Shown here piece by piece: positions 34,733 through 42,823 of a DNA stretch of 64,000 nucleotides (the first letter of the stretch is position 1; every line of letters begins with the position of its first letter). The notes under the pieces are model-generated. The model ran no database searches. It was not told where the DNA came from and was given only the letters and a program-made list of their open reading frames with translations. The DNA is from Rhizobium sp. EC-SD404 (GTDB lineage: Bacteria > Pseudomonadota > Alphaproteobacteria > Rhizobiales > Rhizobiaceae). The DNA lies in contig NZ_LR701459.1 in the NCBI RefSeq assembly GCF_902498825.1, positions 3,085,890-3,149,889 on the forward strand. The letters are read 5' to 3'. The translations under genes were made by a program, and so were the position numbers.

Positions 34733-35748
34733 CACTCGCTCGCGACGGCTTGTACTTCAGTTTCGAGCTTGGACAGGATCGCATCGAAATCGACGTCCTT
34801 GGCCTCGTAATTGGCCTTGATGCCGTCGAAGATCGGCTGCGCCGCCGTTCGAAGCTCCTCGACTTCTTCCTCGGTCGCATCATGGAACGTGACCGTATCG
34901 GCAATCACTTCCATGCCGGCTGCGTCCGCCGCATCCCAGGCCTGACCGGCCATGCGGGCGAAAGCTTCACCGGAAATTTCTTCGATCGCCGCCTGATCTT
35001 CTGCAGAAAGGCTGTCGAACTTCGCCTGGTTCATGACGAAGAAAAACGAGACGTTGTAGAGCCCGCCCGGAACGCGAAGCGCGGTATCGACCAAGCTCTC
35101 GAGCTTGAAGAACGGGATCGATTCCACCGGGAAGAAAATGCCGTCGGCGACGCCGCCCGACAAGATCTCGTAGGACTGCGGCGAAGGCGCCTGGATCGAC
35201 ACCATGCCGAGCCCCTCGGCGAGCACGTTGGTGATGTTGCCGGCGACGCGCACCTTTTGGCCGGAAAGACCCGAAATCGGCGTAACCGGCTGGCCCTTGG
35301 TGAAGAGCATGCCCGGACCATGCGCGAAAACGCCGAGCACCTTGGTTCCACGATGCTCGTCCGCAGCGGCAAGATCGCTTTCGTAGACCCGCTGAAACGC
35401 GACGGACAGGCTTTCCGACGTGTCGGCCACGAACGGCAGTTCTGCAATTTCCGTCAGTGCGAAACGGCCGGGCGTATAGGAATGCACGCCGAAGGTGAGA
35501 TCGGCGACGCCGTTTGCAGCCAGATCGAAATGTGCGGGCGGCGGCCCCAGCGGCGCATCGAGAATCTGGACAGTGACACGGCCGTCCGTCGCTTCCTCGA
35601 GCTGCTCCGCCCAGGGCATCATCATGTCCTTGACGATCGGGTGCGAGGTCGGAAGCCAGTTCGACATGCGCAGGACAGTCTCTTGCGCGGAGGCTGAAAC
35701 GCTGAGAGCAAGCAGCGAAATAGATGCATATGCAAGTTTCTTGAGCAT
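34732..35748 (-). CDS. TRAP transporter substrate-binding protein, DctP family (system 3)
   Basis: A 338-aa periplasmic receptor. A Sec signal peptide of about 21 residues (MLKKLAYASISLLALSVSAS, then AQ) precedes the mature ETVLRMSNWLPTSHP. The Arg-containing GQKVRVAGNITNVLAEGLG and the GGVADGIFFPVES segment fit DctP. AAGGTGA precedes the ATG at 35748. It heads the minus operon dctP-dctQ-dctM-marR, diverging from the Rieske operon over 208 bp, so it may import the substrate of that oxygenase. Confidence 0.93.
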   Translation of the reverse strand: MLKKLAYASISLLALSVSASAQETVLRMSNWLPTSHPIVKDMMMPWAEQLEEATDGRVTVQILDAPLGPPPAHFDLAANGVADLTFGVHSYTPGRFALTEIAELPFVADTSESLSVAFQRVYESDLAAADEHRGTKVLGVFAHGPGMLFTKGQPVTPISGLSGQKVRVAGNITNVLAEGLGMVSIQAPSPQSYEILSGGVADGIFFPVESIPFFKLESLVDTALRVPGGLYNVSFFFVMNQAKFDSLSAEDQAAIEEISGEAFARMAGQAWDAADAAGMEVIADTVTFHDATEEEVEELRTAAQPIFDGIKANYEAKDVDFDAILSKLETEVQAVASE

Positions 35749-35818
35749 GGCGGTCACCTTGGTTCCCCTTGTTATCGGACGCCTTACAAACGAAATGCTG
35801 ACACAGCTTTTCGATCCC

Positions 35819-35830
35819 TTCAAGCTTGAA
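35819..35830. promoter_or_regulatory. Perfect 12-bp palindrome, candidate MarR operator
   Basis: TTCAAGCTTGAA is a perfect palindrome about 70 bp upstream of the dctP start and about 130 bp upstream of the reductase start. A MarR regulator encoded in the dctP operon is a plausible binder. A weaker GCAT-6-ATGC repeat follows at about 35842-35855. No independent evidence of binding. Confidence 0.4.
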
Positions 35831-35862
35831 AAGATGAAATTGCATAAGTTCATGCCTGAAGG

Positions 35863-35892
35863 TTGACAGAGGAAAACATGATAATTCATATT
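35863..35892 (+). promoter_or_regulatory. Candidate sigma-70 promoter for the Rieske operon
   Basis: A consensus -35 box TTGACA at 35863 is followed, at 18-bp spacing, by CATATT (4 of 6 matches to TATAAT). Transcription would start about 35900 and leave a leader of about 57 nt before the reductase ATG at 35957. It is the only perfect -35 box in the divergent region, but this is pattern matching only. Confidence 0.4.
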
Positions 35893-35956
35893 CTTTCAGT
35901 CGCGACCGATCATGCCGTCGACGAGATGGCCGAAGCCAAAAGCGGAGGTACTGCGC

Positions 35957-36922
35957 ATGTCGCACCTGCGACTGAAAGTTTCTTCTGTAGAGGTGCTGAC
36001 GGACAGGATCCGGGCAGTCACGCTGACGTCGGCTGATGGCCGTAAGCTTCCCGGATACGGAGCCGGCGCGCACATCAAGATCACGCTTCCGACGGGCGGC
36101 GAACGCCATTACTCGCTGATCAATGCCGATGCAGAGGAAGACACGTCGAAGGGCGCGGACACTTACAGTCTCGGCATCCTGAAGGAAGCGGAGAGCAAGG
36201 GCGGTTCGCTCTTCATGCATGCGCTGACGCCCGGCGACACGATCGAGACGTCTGCTCCGAAAAACGACTTCGCGCTTGCATCACATGACGGCCCGGCCAT
36301 CCTGCTGGCCGGCGGCATCGGCGTCACGCCGATCATCTCCATGGCCGCGGAACTGCAACGATCCGGCCGACCGTTCGAGTTTCACTATTCCGGCCGATCG
36401 CGTCCGTTGATGGCATTCGTCGATGAGATCGAAGCGGCTTGCGGCGAGGCCCTGAAGGTCTATTGCGACGACGAGGCGGAACGCTGTCTCGACCTGACTG
36501 GTCTCATCGACCAGGCACCGGCCGATGCGCATTTCTACGTCTGCGGCCCACGCGGCATGATCGAAGCCGTTCGTGAACGGGCGCTGGCAAAAGGGCACGA
36601 CAAGGAACGCGTGCATTTCGAGCTCTTCGACCAGCCGGAGGAACAGGCCGGCGACCAGCCCTTCGACGTTGAGATCAAGTCGACCGGCGAAGTCTTCACG
36701 GTTGCACCCGGCCGAACGATCATCGAGGTTCTGGAGGAAGGCGGCGTCGATCTCGTGTACGACTGCCAGCGTGGCGATTGCGGCATTTGCCAGACGACCG
36801 TGCTCGAAGGCGTACCGGACCATCGGGATGTGATCCTGACCGACGAGGAGCGGGCGGCCAACGACGTGATGCAGATCTGCGTGTCGCGGTCCAAGACCCC
36901 GCGCCTCGTGCTCGATCTCTAG
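35957..36922 (+). CDS. Oxygenase reductase, phthalate dioxygenase reductase/VanB type
   Basis: A 321-aa reductase: N-terminal flavin-binding barrel (residues 1-105, RHYSLINADAEE), a NAD(P)H domain with LLAGGIGVTPIISMA and CGPRGMIEAV, and a C-terminal plant-type [2Fe-2S] domain with CQRGDCGICQTTVLEG and a distal Cys in QICVSRSK. It moves electrons from NADH to the Rieske oxygenase that follows 10 bp downstream. GGAGGT lies 8 nt before the ATG at 35957; an upstream in-frame ATG lacks a site. The C-terminal [2Fe-2S] order is of the PDR/VanB type, not the BenC type. Confidence 0.93.
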   Translation: MSHLRLKVSSVEVLTDRIRAVTLTSADGRKLPGYGAGAHIKITLPTGGERHYSLINADAEEDTSKGADTYSLGILKEAESKGGSLFMHALTPGDTIETSAPKNDFALASHDGPAILLAGGIGVTPIISMAAELQRSGRPFEFHYSGRSRPLMAFVDEIEAACGEALKVYCDDEAERCLDLTGLIDQAPADAHFYVCGPRGMIEAVRERALAKGHDKERVHFELFDQPEEQAGDQPFDVEIKSTGEVFTVAPGRTIIEVLEEGGVDLVYDCQRGDCGICQTTVLEGVPDHRDVILTDEERAANDVMQICVSRSKTPRLVLDL

Positions 36923-36932
36923 GAGGAAGCTC

Positions 36933-38267
36933 ATGAGCCACCATGCCAATGACCGCTCCGCCATCGCCGCCCTGGTGCGACCGACGGAGGTGCACCGCGA
37001 CATCTACATCGACGAGGATGTCTTCCAGCTCGAGATGAAGCACCTCTTTGCCAATTGCTGGGTGTTCGTCGGCCATGACAGCCAGGCCCCGAACAAGGGC
37101 GATTACTTTACGACCGAAATCGGCACGCAGCCCGTCATCATGGTGCGCCATTCCGATGACAACATCTACGTCCTGCACAACCGCTGCCCGCACAAGGGCA
37201 CCAAGATCGCCATCGACCGCGCCGGCAACACCGGCAAGTTCTTCCGCTGCCCCTACCATGCATGGTCGTTCAAGACGAATGGCTGTCTGCTCGCGATACC
37301 GCTGCGCAAAGGCTATAAAGATACAGGGCTCGAGGAGAGCGAAAGCGTCAAGGGCATGGCGCCCGTCGGTGCCGTCAAGAACTACCGCGGCTTCGTCTTC
37401 GCCCGCCTTGCACCGGAAGGCGTGTCCTTTGAGGATTTTTTCGGCGACTCCCTGAGTTCGATCGACAACATGGTCGACCGTTCGCCGGCCGGCCGGCTCG
37501 AAGTTGCCGGCCCCCCTCTTCGCTACATGCACCGGTGTAACTGGAAGATGCTGGTCGAGAACCAGACGGACACCTGCCATCCGATGGTCGCCCATGAAAG
37601 CTCCGCCGGCACGGCGATCAAGCTGTGGGAAGAGATGGAGAAGCCCGAAGGCACGAAGACACCGATGGCCATGGAGGTCATCGCACCCTTCATGTCGTCC
37701 TACGAATTCTTCGAGAACATGGGCATTCGCACCTGGCCGAACGGCCACGGACATACCGGCGTGCACCATTCGATCCACTCGGACTATTCCGCGATCCCCG
37801 GCTATTTCGAACAGATGTGCGAGGCCTATGGCGAAGAGCGCGCGCGAGAAATCCTCGGCGAGAACCGGCACAACACGGTCTATTTCCCGAACATCATGAT
37901 CAAGGGCCCGATCCAGCAGCTCAGGCTCTTCAAGCCGATCTCGGCGAATAAGACGCTGGTTGAAAGCTACATCTATCGGCTCGTCGATGCGCCCGACATG
38001 CTTCTCCAGCGCACCGCCATGTACAACCGCCTCATTAACGCCCCCACCTCCATGGTCGGCCACGACGATCTGGAAATGTACGAGCGCGCGCAGGAGGGGC
38101 TGCATTCCGACGGCCTCGAATGGGTCAACGTCCAGCGTCTCTACGAGCCGGGTGAGAGTTTCGAGCAGGAGGCGATTGAGAACGGCACCACCGAGCGCCA
38201 GATGCGCAACCAGTTCGACGCCTGGACGAAATACATGACGATGACGATGGACGAGGCCGCCCAATGA
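36933..38267 (+). CDS. Rieske aromatic-ring-hydroxylating oxygenase, alpha subunit
   Basis: A 444-aa catalytic subunit. The Rieske cluster ligands are Cys85, His87, Cys106 and His109 (RCPHKG and CPYHAW). The mononuclear iron triad begins with Asp213-x2-His216-x4-His221 (QTDTCHPMVAH), in line with D-x2-H-x4-H enzymes. It is likely alpha3beta3 with the next gene. AGGAGG precedes the ATG. The substrate is probably an aromatic acid, given the ligase, thiolase-like and cyclase genes that follow, but this cannot be decided from sequence. Confidence 0.94.
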   Translation: MSHHANDRSAIAALVRPTEVHRDIYIDEDVFQLEMKHLFANCWVFVGHDSQAPNKGDYFTTEIGTQPVIMVRHSDDNIYVLHNRCPHKGTKIAIDRAGNTGKFFRCPYHAWSFKTNGCLLAIPLRKGYKDTGLEESESVKGMAPVGAVKNYRGFVFARLAPEGVSFEDFFGDSLSSIDNMVDRSPAGRLEVAGPPLRYMHRCNWKMLVENQTDTCHPMVAHESSAGTAIKLWEEMEKPEGTKTPMAMEVIAPFMSSYEFFENMGIRTWPNGHGHTGVHHSIHSDYSAIPGYFEQMCEAYGEERAREILGENRHNTVYFPNIMIKGPIQQLRLFKPISANKTLVESYIYRLVDAPDMLLQRTAMYNRLINAPTSMVGHDDLEMYERAQEGLHSDGLEWVNVQRLYEPGESFEQEAIENGTTERQMRNQFDAWTKYMTMTMDEAAQ

Positions 38268-38746
38268 GCGTGCCGAGCAAGGACGACCTCATCGATTTCG
38301 TCTACGAAGAAGCGCGCATGCTCGACGACGGACGCTTCGACGAATGGCTGAACCTCTGGATGCCCGATGGTCTCTATTGGATGCCGCTCGAATACAACCA
38401 GCAGGACGAGAACCTTGTCACCTCGCTGCTGCATGAGGATTTCTTCATGATCAAGCTGCGCGTCGAGCGCTTCAAGGGCGAACGCACCTTCTCGCAGAAG
38501 CCGAAGACGCGATGCCATCATGTCATCCAGCGTCCTTTCGTCGACAAGCTGGACACTGAGGCCGGCGAGTTCGTCACCCATACGGCGTTTCACTATGTCG
38601 AGACGCGGCTGGACGACCAGACGCTCCTGGCCGCGAATGCACGTCACGATCTAGTGCTGGTGGACGGCAAGCTGAAGATCAAACGCAAGCGCGTCGATCT
38701 CCTCAATTCCGACGCTGCCTTCGGCAACATCCAGATGTTCCTGTAG
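38264..38746 (+). CDS. Ring-hydroxylating oxygenase, beta subunit
   Basis: A 160-aa SnoaL/NTF2-like subunit. The N-terminus has DDLIDFVYEEARMLDDGRFD EWL, the standard small-subunit helix, and the C-terminus ends in KRKRVDLLNSDAAFGNIQMFL-like strands. It is structural: it caps the alpha trimer. The start overlaps the alpha stop by ATGA, so both are translated together; the ligase ATG follows 8 bp after its stop. Confidence 0.92.
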   Translation: MSVPSKDDLIDFVYEEARMLDDGRFDEWLNLWMPDGLYWMPLEYNQQDENLVTSLLHEDFFMIKLRVERFKGERTFSQKPKTRCHHVIQRPFVDKLDTEAGEFVTHTAFHYVETRLDDQTLLAANARHDLVLVDGKLKIKRKRVDLLNSDAAFGNIQMFL

Positions 38747-38754
38747 GGCGCGCC

Positions 38755-40392
38755 ATGATCGAGATTGCGCCATATGCCACTGTCTACACCGCGCTGCAGT
38801 CCGCTGCACGCCGGTGGCCCGACCGCCCCTTCCTCAACGTGCTCGAAGAGACGGCACGCATTTACGGCATCGAAGCGCGTGAATGGACCTATGCCGAAGC
38901 TCTCGGCGATGTGGAACGCCTGCGCGATGCCTATGCTGCCGCAGGATACACGGCCGGCGGGCGCGTCATGCTTCTCATGGAGAACCGGCCGGCCTTTTTT
39001 CTCCACTGGTTCGCGCTGAATGCGCTCGGTCTGTCGGTCGTGCCGGTCAATCCGGACCTTCAATCGTCCGAACTCGAATATATGGCTGGACACGCAGAGC
39101 CGGTTCTGGCCGTCGCCATTCCCGCGCGTATTGCCGATCTTGAAAAGGCATCTTTAGCGTCAGGAGTCGGCTTTCCGGTCATCGCTCCGGACGCCACGCC
39201 GCCTGAACTTTCAGCGGAGCTGGCCAGGCGAATCGTCGCGCCAACAGGTGATTCGCTTACGCTTGAAGCGGCCATGCTCTATACGTCCGGCACGACGGGC
39301 AAGCCGAAAGGCTGTGTTCTCTCCAACCTCTATTTCCTCGCGGCCGGCCGCTGGTACGCCGAAGCTGGCGGGCTCTGCACGCTGAGCGAGGATGGCGAGC
39401 GGATGATCACGCCGTTGCCGATCTTCCACATGAATGCGATGGCCTATTCGCTGATGGCGATGATCGGCGTCGGCGGCTGCCTGACGGCGCTCGACCGTTT
39501 TCATCCGAAAAGCTGGTGGCAGAGTGTGCGCCAGTCCCGCGCGACCTGCCTGCACTATCTCGGCGTCATGCCCTCCATCCTCATGAAGGCCGAACCGGCC
39601 GATGCCGACCGGGATCACGATGTCCGCTTCGGCTTCGGCGCCGGCATCGATCCGAAATTGCACGGCCCGTTCGAAGATCGTTTCGGCATCCCGCTCGTCG
39701 AGGCATGGGCCATGACGGAGACTGGCGCCGGCGCCGTGATCGCTGCCAATGTCGAGCCGCGCAAGCGCGGAACGAGCTGCCTCGGCCAGCCGCGCGGCGG
39801 CGTCGAGGCGCGCATCGTCACCGACGCGGGCAACGAGGCGGCGGTAAACGAACCTGGCGAACTTTTGGTCCGGCACGCCGGCGACGATCCGCGCTACGGT
39901 TTCTTCTCCGAGTACTACAAGAACCCGGAGGCAGCGGCGGAGGCCTGGGCCGACGGCTGGTTCCACACGGGCGATATCGTACGGCGCGATGGCGATGGCG
40001 ACTTTTTCTTCGTCGACCGCAAGAAAAACGTTATCCGTCGATCAGGCGAAAATATCGCTGCGGTCGAGGTGGAATCGATCCTGATGCAGCACCCGGATAT
40101 CAGATCGGCAGCGGTGGCCGCCGCACCGGACGAGATACGCGGAGACGAGGTCTTTGCGTGCCTGGTCGTCGATGGCGAACGCACGGATGCGAAAGCCCGT
40201 GCCATCGTTTCCTGGTGCCTGGAACGGGTCGCCTATTACAAGGCGCCCGGCTACGTCGCCTTTCTCGATGCCCTGCCGCTGACCGCGACGCAGAAGATCC
40301 AGCGCGGTGAGTTGAAAACCCTCGTGCCCCATTTGATGGCTGATCCCGCAACGATCGACACGCGATCCATGAAGAAGCGGCAGGCCGCCTGA
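38755..40392 (+). CDS. AMP-dependent acyl-CoA synthetase/ligase
   Basis: A 545-aa ANL-superfamily ligase. P-loop AMLYTSGTTGKPKGCVLSN is near residue 175, the A5-like motif is AWAMTETGAG, and the motif WFHTGDIVRRDGDGDFFFVD is followed by RKKNVIRRSGENIA. The C-terminal Lys is in LTATQKIQRGELK. It activates a carboxylic acid to its CoA thioester in the cytoplasm. Its place between the oxygenase and the thiolase-like gene suggests that the oxygenase product, or the substrate, is a CoA ester. It overlaps the next gene by one base (TGATG). Confidence 0.93.
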   Translation: MIEIAPYATVYTALQSAARRWPDRPFLNVLEETARIYGIEAREWTYAEALGDVERLRDAYAAAGYTAGGRVMLLMENRPAFFLHWFALNALGLSVVPVNPDLQSSELEYMAGHAEPVLAVAIPARIADLEKASLASGVGFPVIAPDATPPELSAELARRIVAPTGDSLTLEAAMLYTSGTTGKPKGCVLSNLYFLAAGRWYAEAGGLCTLSEDGERMITPLPIFHMNAMAYSLMAMIGVGGCLTALDRFHPKSWWQSVRQSRATCLHYLGVMPSILMKAEPADADRDHDVRFGFGAGIDPKLHGPFEDRFGIPLVEAWAMTETGAGAVIAANVEPRKRGTSCLGQPRGGVEARIVTDAGNEAAVNEPGELLVRHAGDDPRYGFFSEYYKNPEAAAEAWADGWFHTGDIVRRDGDGDFFFVDRKKNVIRRSGENIAAVEVESILMQHPDIRSAAVAAAPDEIRGDEVFACLVVDGERTDAKARAIVSWCLERVAYYKAPGYVAFLDALPLTATQKIQRGELKTLVPHLMADPATIDTRSMKKRQAA

Positions 40393-41567
40393 TGGCGCGT
40401 TCGCGGCAAGCCTATGATGGCGTGGTGCTCGCCGCTCCCACCACGATCCCCTATCAGCGCTTCTCGACCGACACGGCGCACTGGTGGATTGCCCGCGCGC
40501 TCGCGGAGTGCCTAAAGACGGCAGGCATCCGGCCCGCGGACCTCGATGGTTTCGCCGTATCCAGTTTCAGCCTTTTTCCCGACACCGCAGTTGGACTGAC
40601 CCAACACCTCGGCCTCACGCCACGGTGGCTCGACCATATCCCCATGGGTGGCGCAAGCGGGATCGCAGCCCTTCGGCGTGCAGCGCGCGCCGTGCAGGCG
40701 GGTGACGTCGATGTGGTCGCCTGTGTTGCCGGCGACACGAACCAGGTCGACAGCTTTCGCCGCATGCTCTCGAGCTTCTCGCGCTTTGCGCAGGATGCCT
40801 CCTATCCATATGGCGCCGGCGGCCCGAATGCTTCCTTCGCCTTGCTGACCGACCACTACATGCAGAAATTCGGGGCGACGCGTGAAGATTTCGGCCGCAT
40901 TTGCGTGGCGCAGCGCGACAATGCGCTGAAGAACCCGCATGCCGTGATGAAAGCGCCGCTGACGCTGGATCAATATCTTTCGGCGCGGATGATCTCCGAC
41001 CCTATCGCCCTGTTCGATTGCGTGATGCCTGTCGCCGGTTCGGAGGCGTTTCTCGTGATGCGCGAAGATGACGCCCGCGCCGCCGGTCTGCCTCACGCAC
41101 ATATCCGCTCGACCATCGAGCGGCACAATGCTTTCCCGGAGGATGCCATCCAGATGCGTGGCGGCTGGGAGATGGACATCGACGAGCTCTATGCGATGGC
41201 TGATGCGAAGTCTGACGATGTCGATCTCCTCCAGACCTATGACGACTATCCCGTGATCTCGATGATGCAGTTCGAGGATTTGGGCTTCTGCGCCAAAGGC
41301 GAAGGCCCGGAATTCGTGCGCGGCAAGGATCTCACCATCGGCGGCGACTTTCCGCACAACACGTCCGGCGGCCAGCTCTCGGCCGGTCAGGCGGGTGCGG
41401 CCGGCGGCTACATCGGTCTCGTCGAAGCGATCCGGCAGGTGACCGGAACGGCCGGGCCGACACAGGTGGCCGGGGCAAGGACCGCGATGGTCTCGGGTTT
41501 CGGCATGATCAATTACGACCGCGGTGTCTGCTCCAACGTCGCCATCATATCGGGACCGGGCGCATGA
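40392..41567 (+). CDS. Thiolase-like (lipid-transfer/SCP2-type) protein without nucleophile Cys
   Basis: A 391-aa thiolase-fold protein. The nucleophile motif of thiolases (CASG) reads GGASG with Gly87 at the Cys position, and the GHP His is replaced (NTSGGQLSAGQAGAAGG). So Claisen thiolysis by the usual mechanism is not expected. Cys-less members, such as the Ltp2 aldolases of steroid side-chain degradation, pair with a DUF35 protein and cleave a beta-hydroxyacyl-CoA by retro-aldol reaction. A DUF35 domain is encoded in the very next gene, overlapping by 4 bp, which supports that comparison. Function is inferred. Confidence 0.82.
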   Translation: MARSRQAYDGVVLAAPTTIPYQRFSTDTAHWWIARALAECLKTAGIRPADLDGFAVSSFSLFPDTAVGLTQHLGLTPRWLDHIPMGGASGIAALRRAARAVQAGDVDVVACVAGDTNQVDSFRRMLSSFSRFAQDASYPYGAGGPNASFALLTDHYMQKFGATREDFGRICVAQRDNALKNPHAVMKAPLTLDQYLSARMISDPIALFDCVMPVAGSEAFLVMREDDARAAGLPHAHIRSTIERHNAFPEDAIQMRGGWEMDIDELYAMADAKSDDVDLLQTYDDYPVISMMQFEDLGFCAKGEGPEFVRGKDLTIGGDFPHNTSGGQLSAGQAGAAGGYIGLVEAIRQVTGTAGPTQVAGARTAMVSGFGMINYDRGVCSNVAIISGPGA

Positions 41568-42823
41568 CCAATCCGCTTTCCCCGCCCCCCAGGAAAGACC
41601 CCCAGAAGCGCACGCGCGTTCCGTCGCTGCCGTCCGGCATGCGCAGCCGTGCAGCACTCGGGCTGGCGGTTGCCGCCTCAGAAGGCCGTTTCATGCTGCA
41701 GGGCTGCGAAGCCTGTGGCGCGCTGCAGTATCCGCCGCGCGATGCCTGCTCGACATGCCTTTCGGTCGATCTCAAATGGCGCGACGTGGACCCGACAGGC
41801 CAGTTGATCGCGGAGACGACGGTTCGAACCTCGACCAGCGTCTACTTTCGTGAACGGACGCCGTGGCGCATCGGCACGGTCCAGCTCGATGCGGGTCCAT
41901 CGGTGATGGCGCATGTGCACGGCGATGTCGCGCGCGAAGCGTCCGTGCGGCTCATCAATCGCCTCGACAAATCAGGCCAGGGCGTCTTCTTCGCTCTGCC
42001 CGTGGATGGGAGTGCCAACATGGCGGACGATCCTCAACTGCGCGAACTGACCGCCGATCCGAAATTCCGCCGCGTGCTCATCACCGATGCGCGCAACGAG
42101 AATTCGGTGGCAATCGCCAAGGCGTTTGCGGATGCGGGCGCCGCGACCATCTTCGTCGGCGAACCGGAAGGCTGGCGTCCCTACCCGCATCGCGCAGCGT
42201 TGGCAGCAATCGCCAATGTTGCGATCGTTCCGCTCGACGTCACTGACACGCAATCGGTGACCGAACTTGCCGGAGAGATCGGCGGCAAGACCGACATACT
42301 CGTCAACAATGCGCGTTTCGTCCGCCCAGGCGGGATCATGGATCGCGGCGACACCGTTTTCGCCCGCGACGAATTCGAGACCAACGTGCTCGGCCTGATG
42401 CGACTGGCCCAGGCCTTCGGCCCCGCAATGCGGAACCGCGGCGCCGACGGCGTCAACAGCGCTGCCGCCTGGGTCAACATCCTGTCCGTGTATGCCTACG
42501 CCAACATGCCGGCCTTTGGCGTCTTCTCGGCGTCCAACGCAGCCGCGCTGTCGTTGTCGCAGTGCCTCCGAGCAGAAATGGCGCCGGGCGGCGTGCGCGT
42601 CCTCAACGTCTATACCGGCCCCACCGAAGACGAGTGGCACCAGCCGCTACCGCCACCCAAAGTCGCGCCCTCCGCGCTTGCGCGATCCGTCGTGTCGGGG
42701 CTGAAGGACGGGCTTGAGGATGTCTATGTCGGCGATGTCGCCAAGGATTTGATAGAGCGCTGGCGCCAGGGTCCGAAGCTACTGGAGCGCGAGATGATTG
42801 CCGAGGCGGGAGAAGGCCGATGA
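41564..42823 (+). CDS. Fusion of DUF35 Zn-ribbon/OB domain with a degenerate SDR domain
   Basis: A 419-aa two-domain protein. Residues 40-140 are a DUF35 unit: Zn ribbon Cys48, Cys51, Cys62 and Cys65 (GCEACGALQYPPRDACSTC) and an OB fold. Residues about 165-400 follow a short-chain dehydrogenase, but the cofactor motif TGxxxGIG reads TDARNENSV (174-182), and the catalytic Tyr-x3-Lys is Phe321-x3-Asn325 (GVFSASNAAALS). The SDR half is thus probably non-catalytic, a scaffold or CoA-binding surface. I know of no described fusion of this kind. It overlaps both the thiolase-like and cyclase genes. Confidence 0.82.
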   Translation: MTNPLSPPPRKDPQKRTRVPSLPSGMRSRAALGLAVAASEGRFMLQGCEACGALQYPPRDACSTCLSVDLKWRDVDPTGQLIAETTVRTSTSVYFRERTPWRIGTVQLDAGPSVMAHVHGDVAREASVRLINRLDKSGQGVFFALPVDGSANMADDPQLRELTADPKFRRVLITDARNENSVAIAKAFADAGAATIFVGEPEGWRPYPHRAALAAIANVAIVPLDVTDTQSVTELAGEIGGKTDILVNNARFVRPGGIMDRGDTVFARDEFETNVLGLMRLAQAFGPAMRNRGADGVNSAAAWVNILSVYAYANMPAFGVFSASNAAALSLSQCLRAEMAPGGVRVLNVYTGPTEDEWHQPLPPPKVAPSALARSVVSGLKDGLEDVYVGDVAKDLIERWRQGPKLLEREMIAEAGEGR

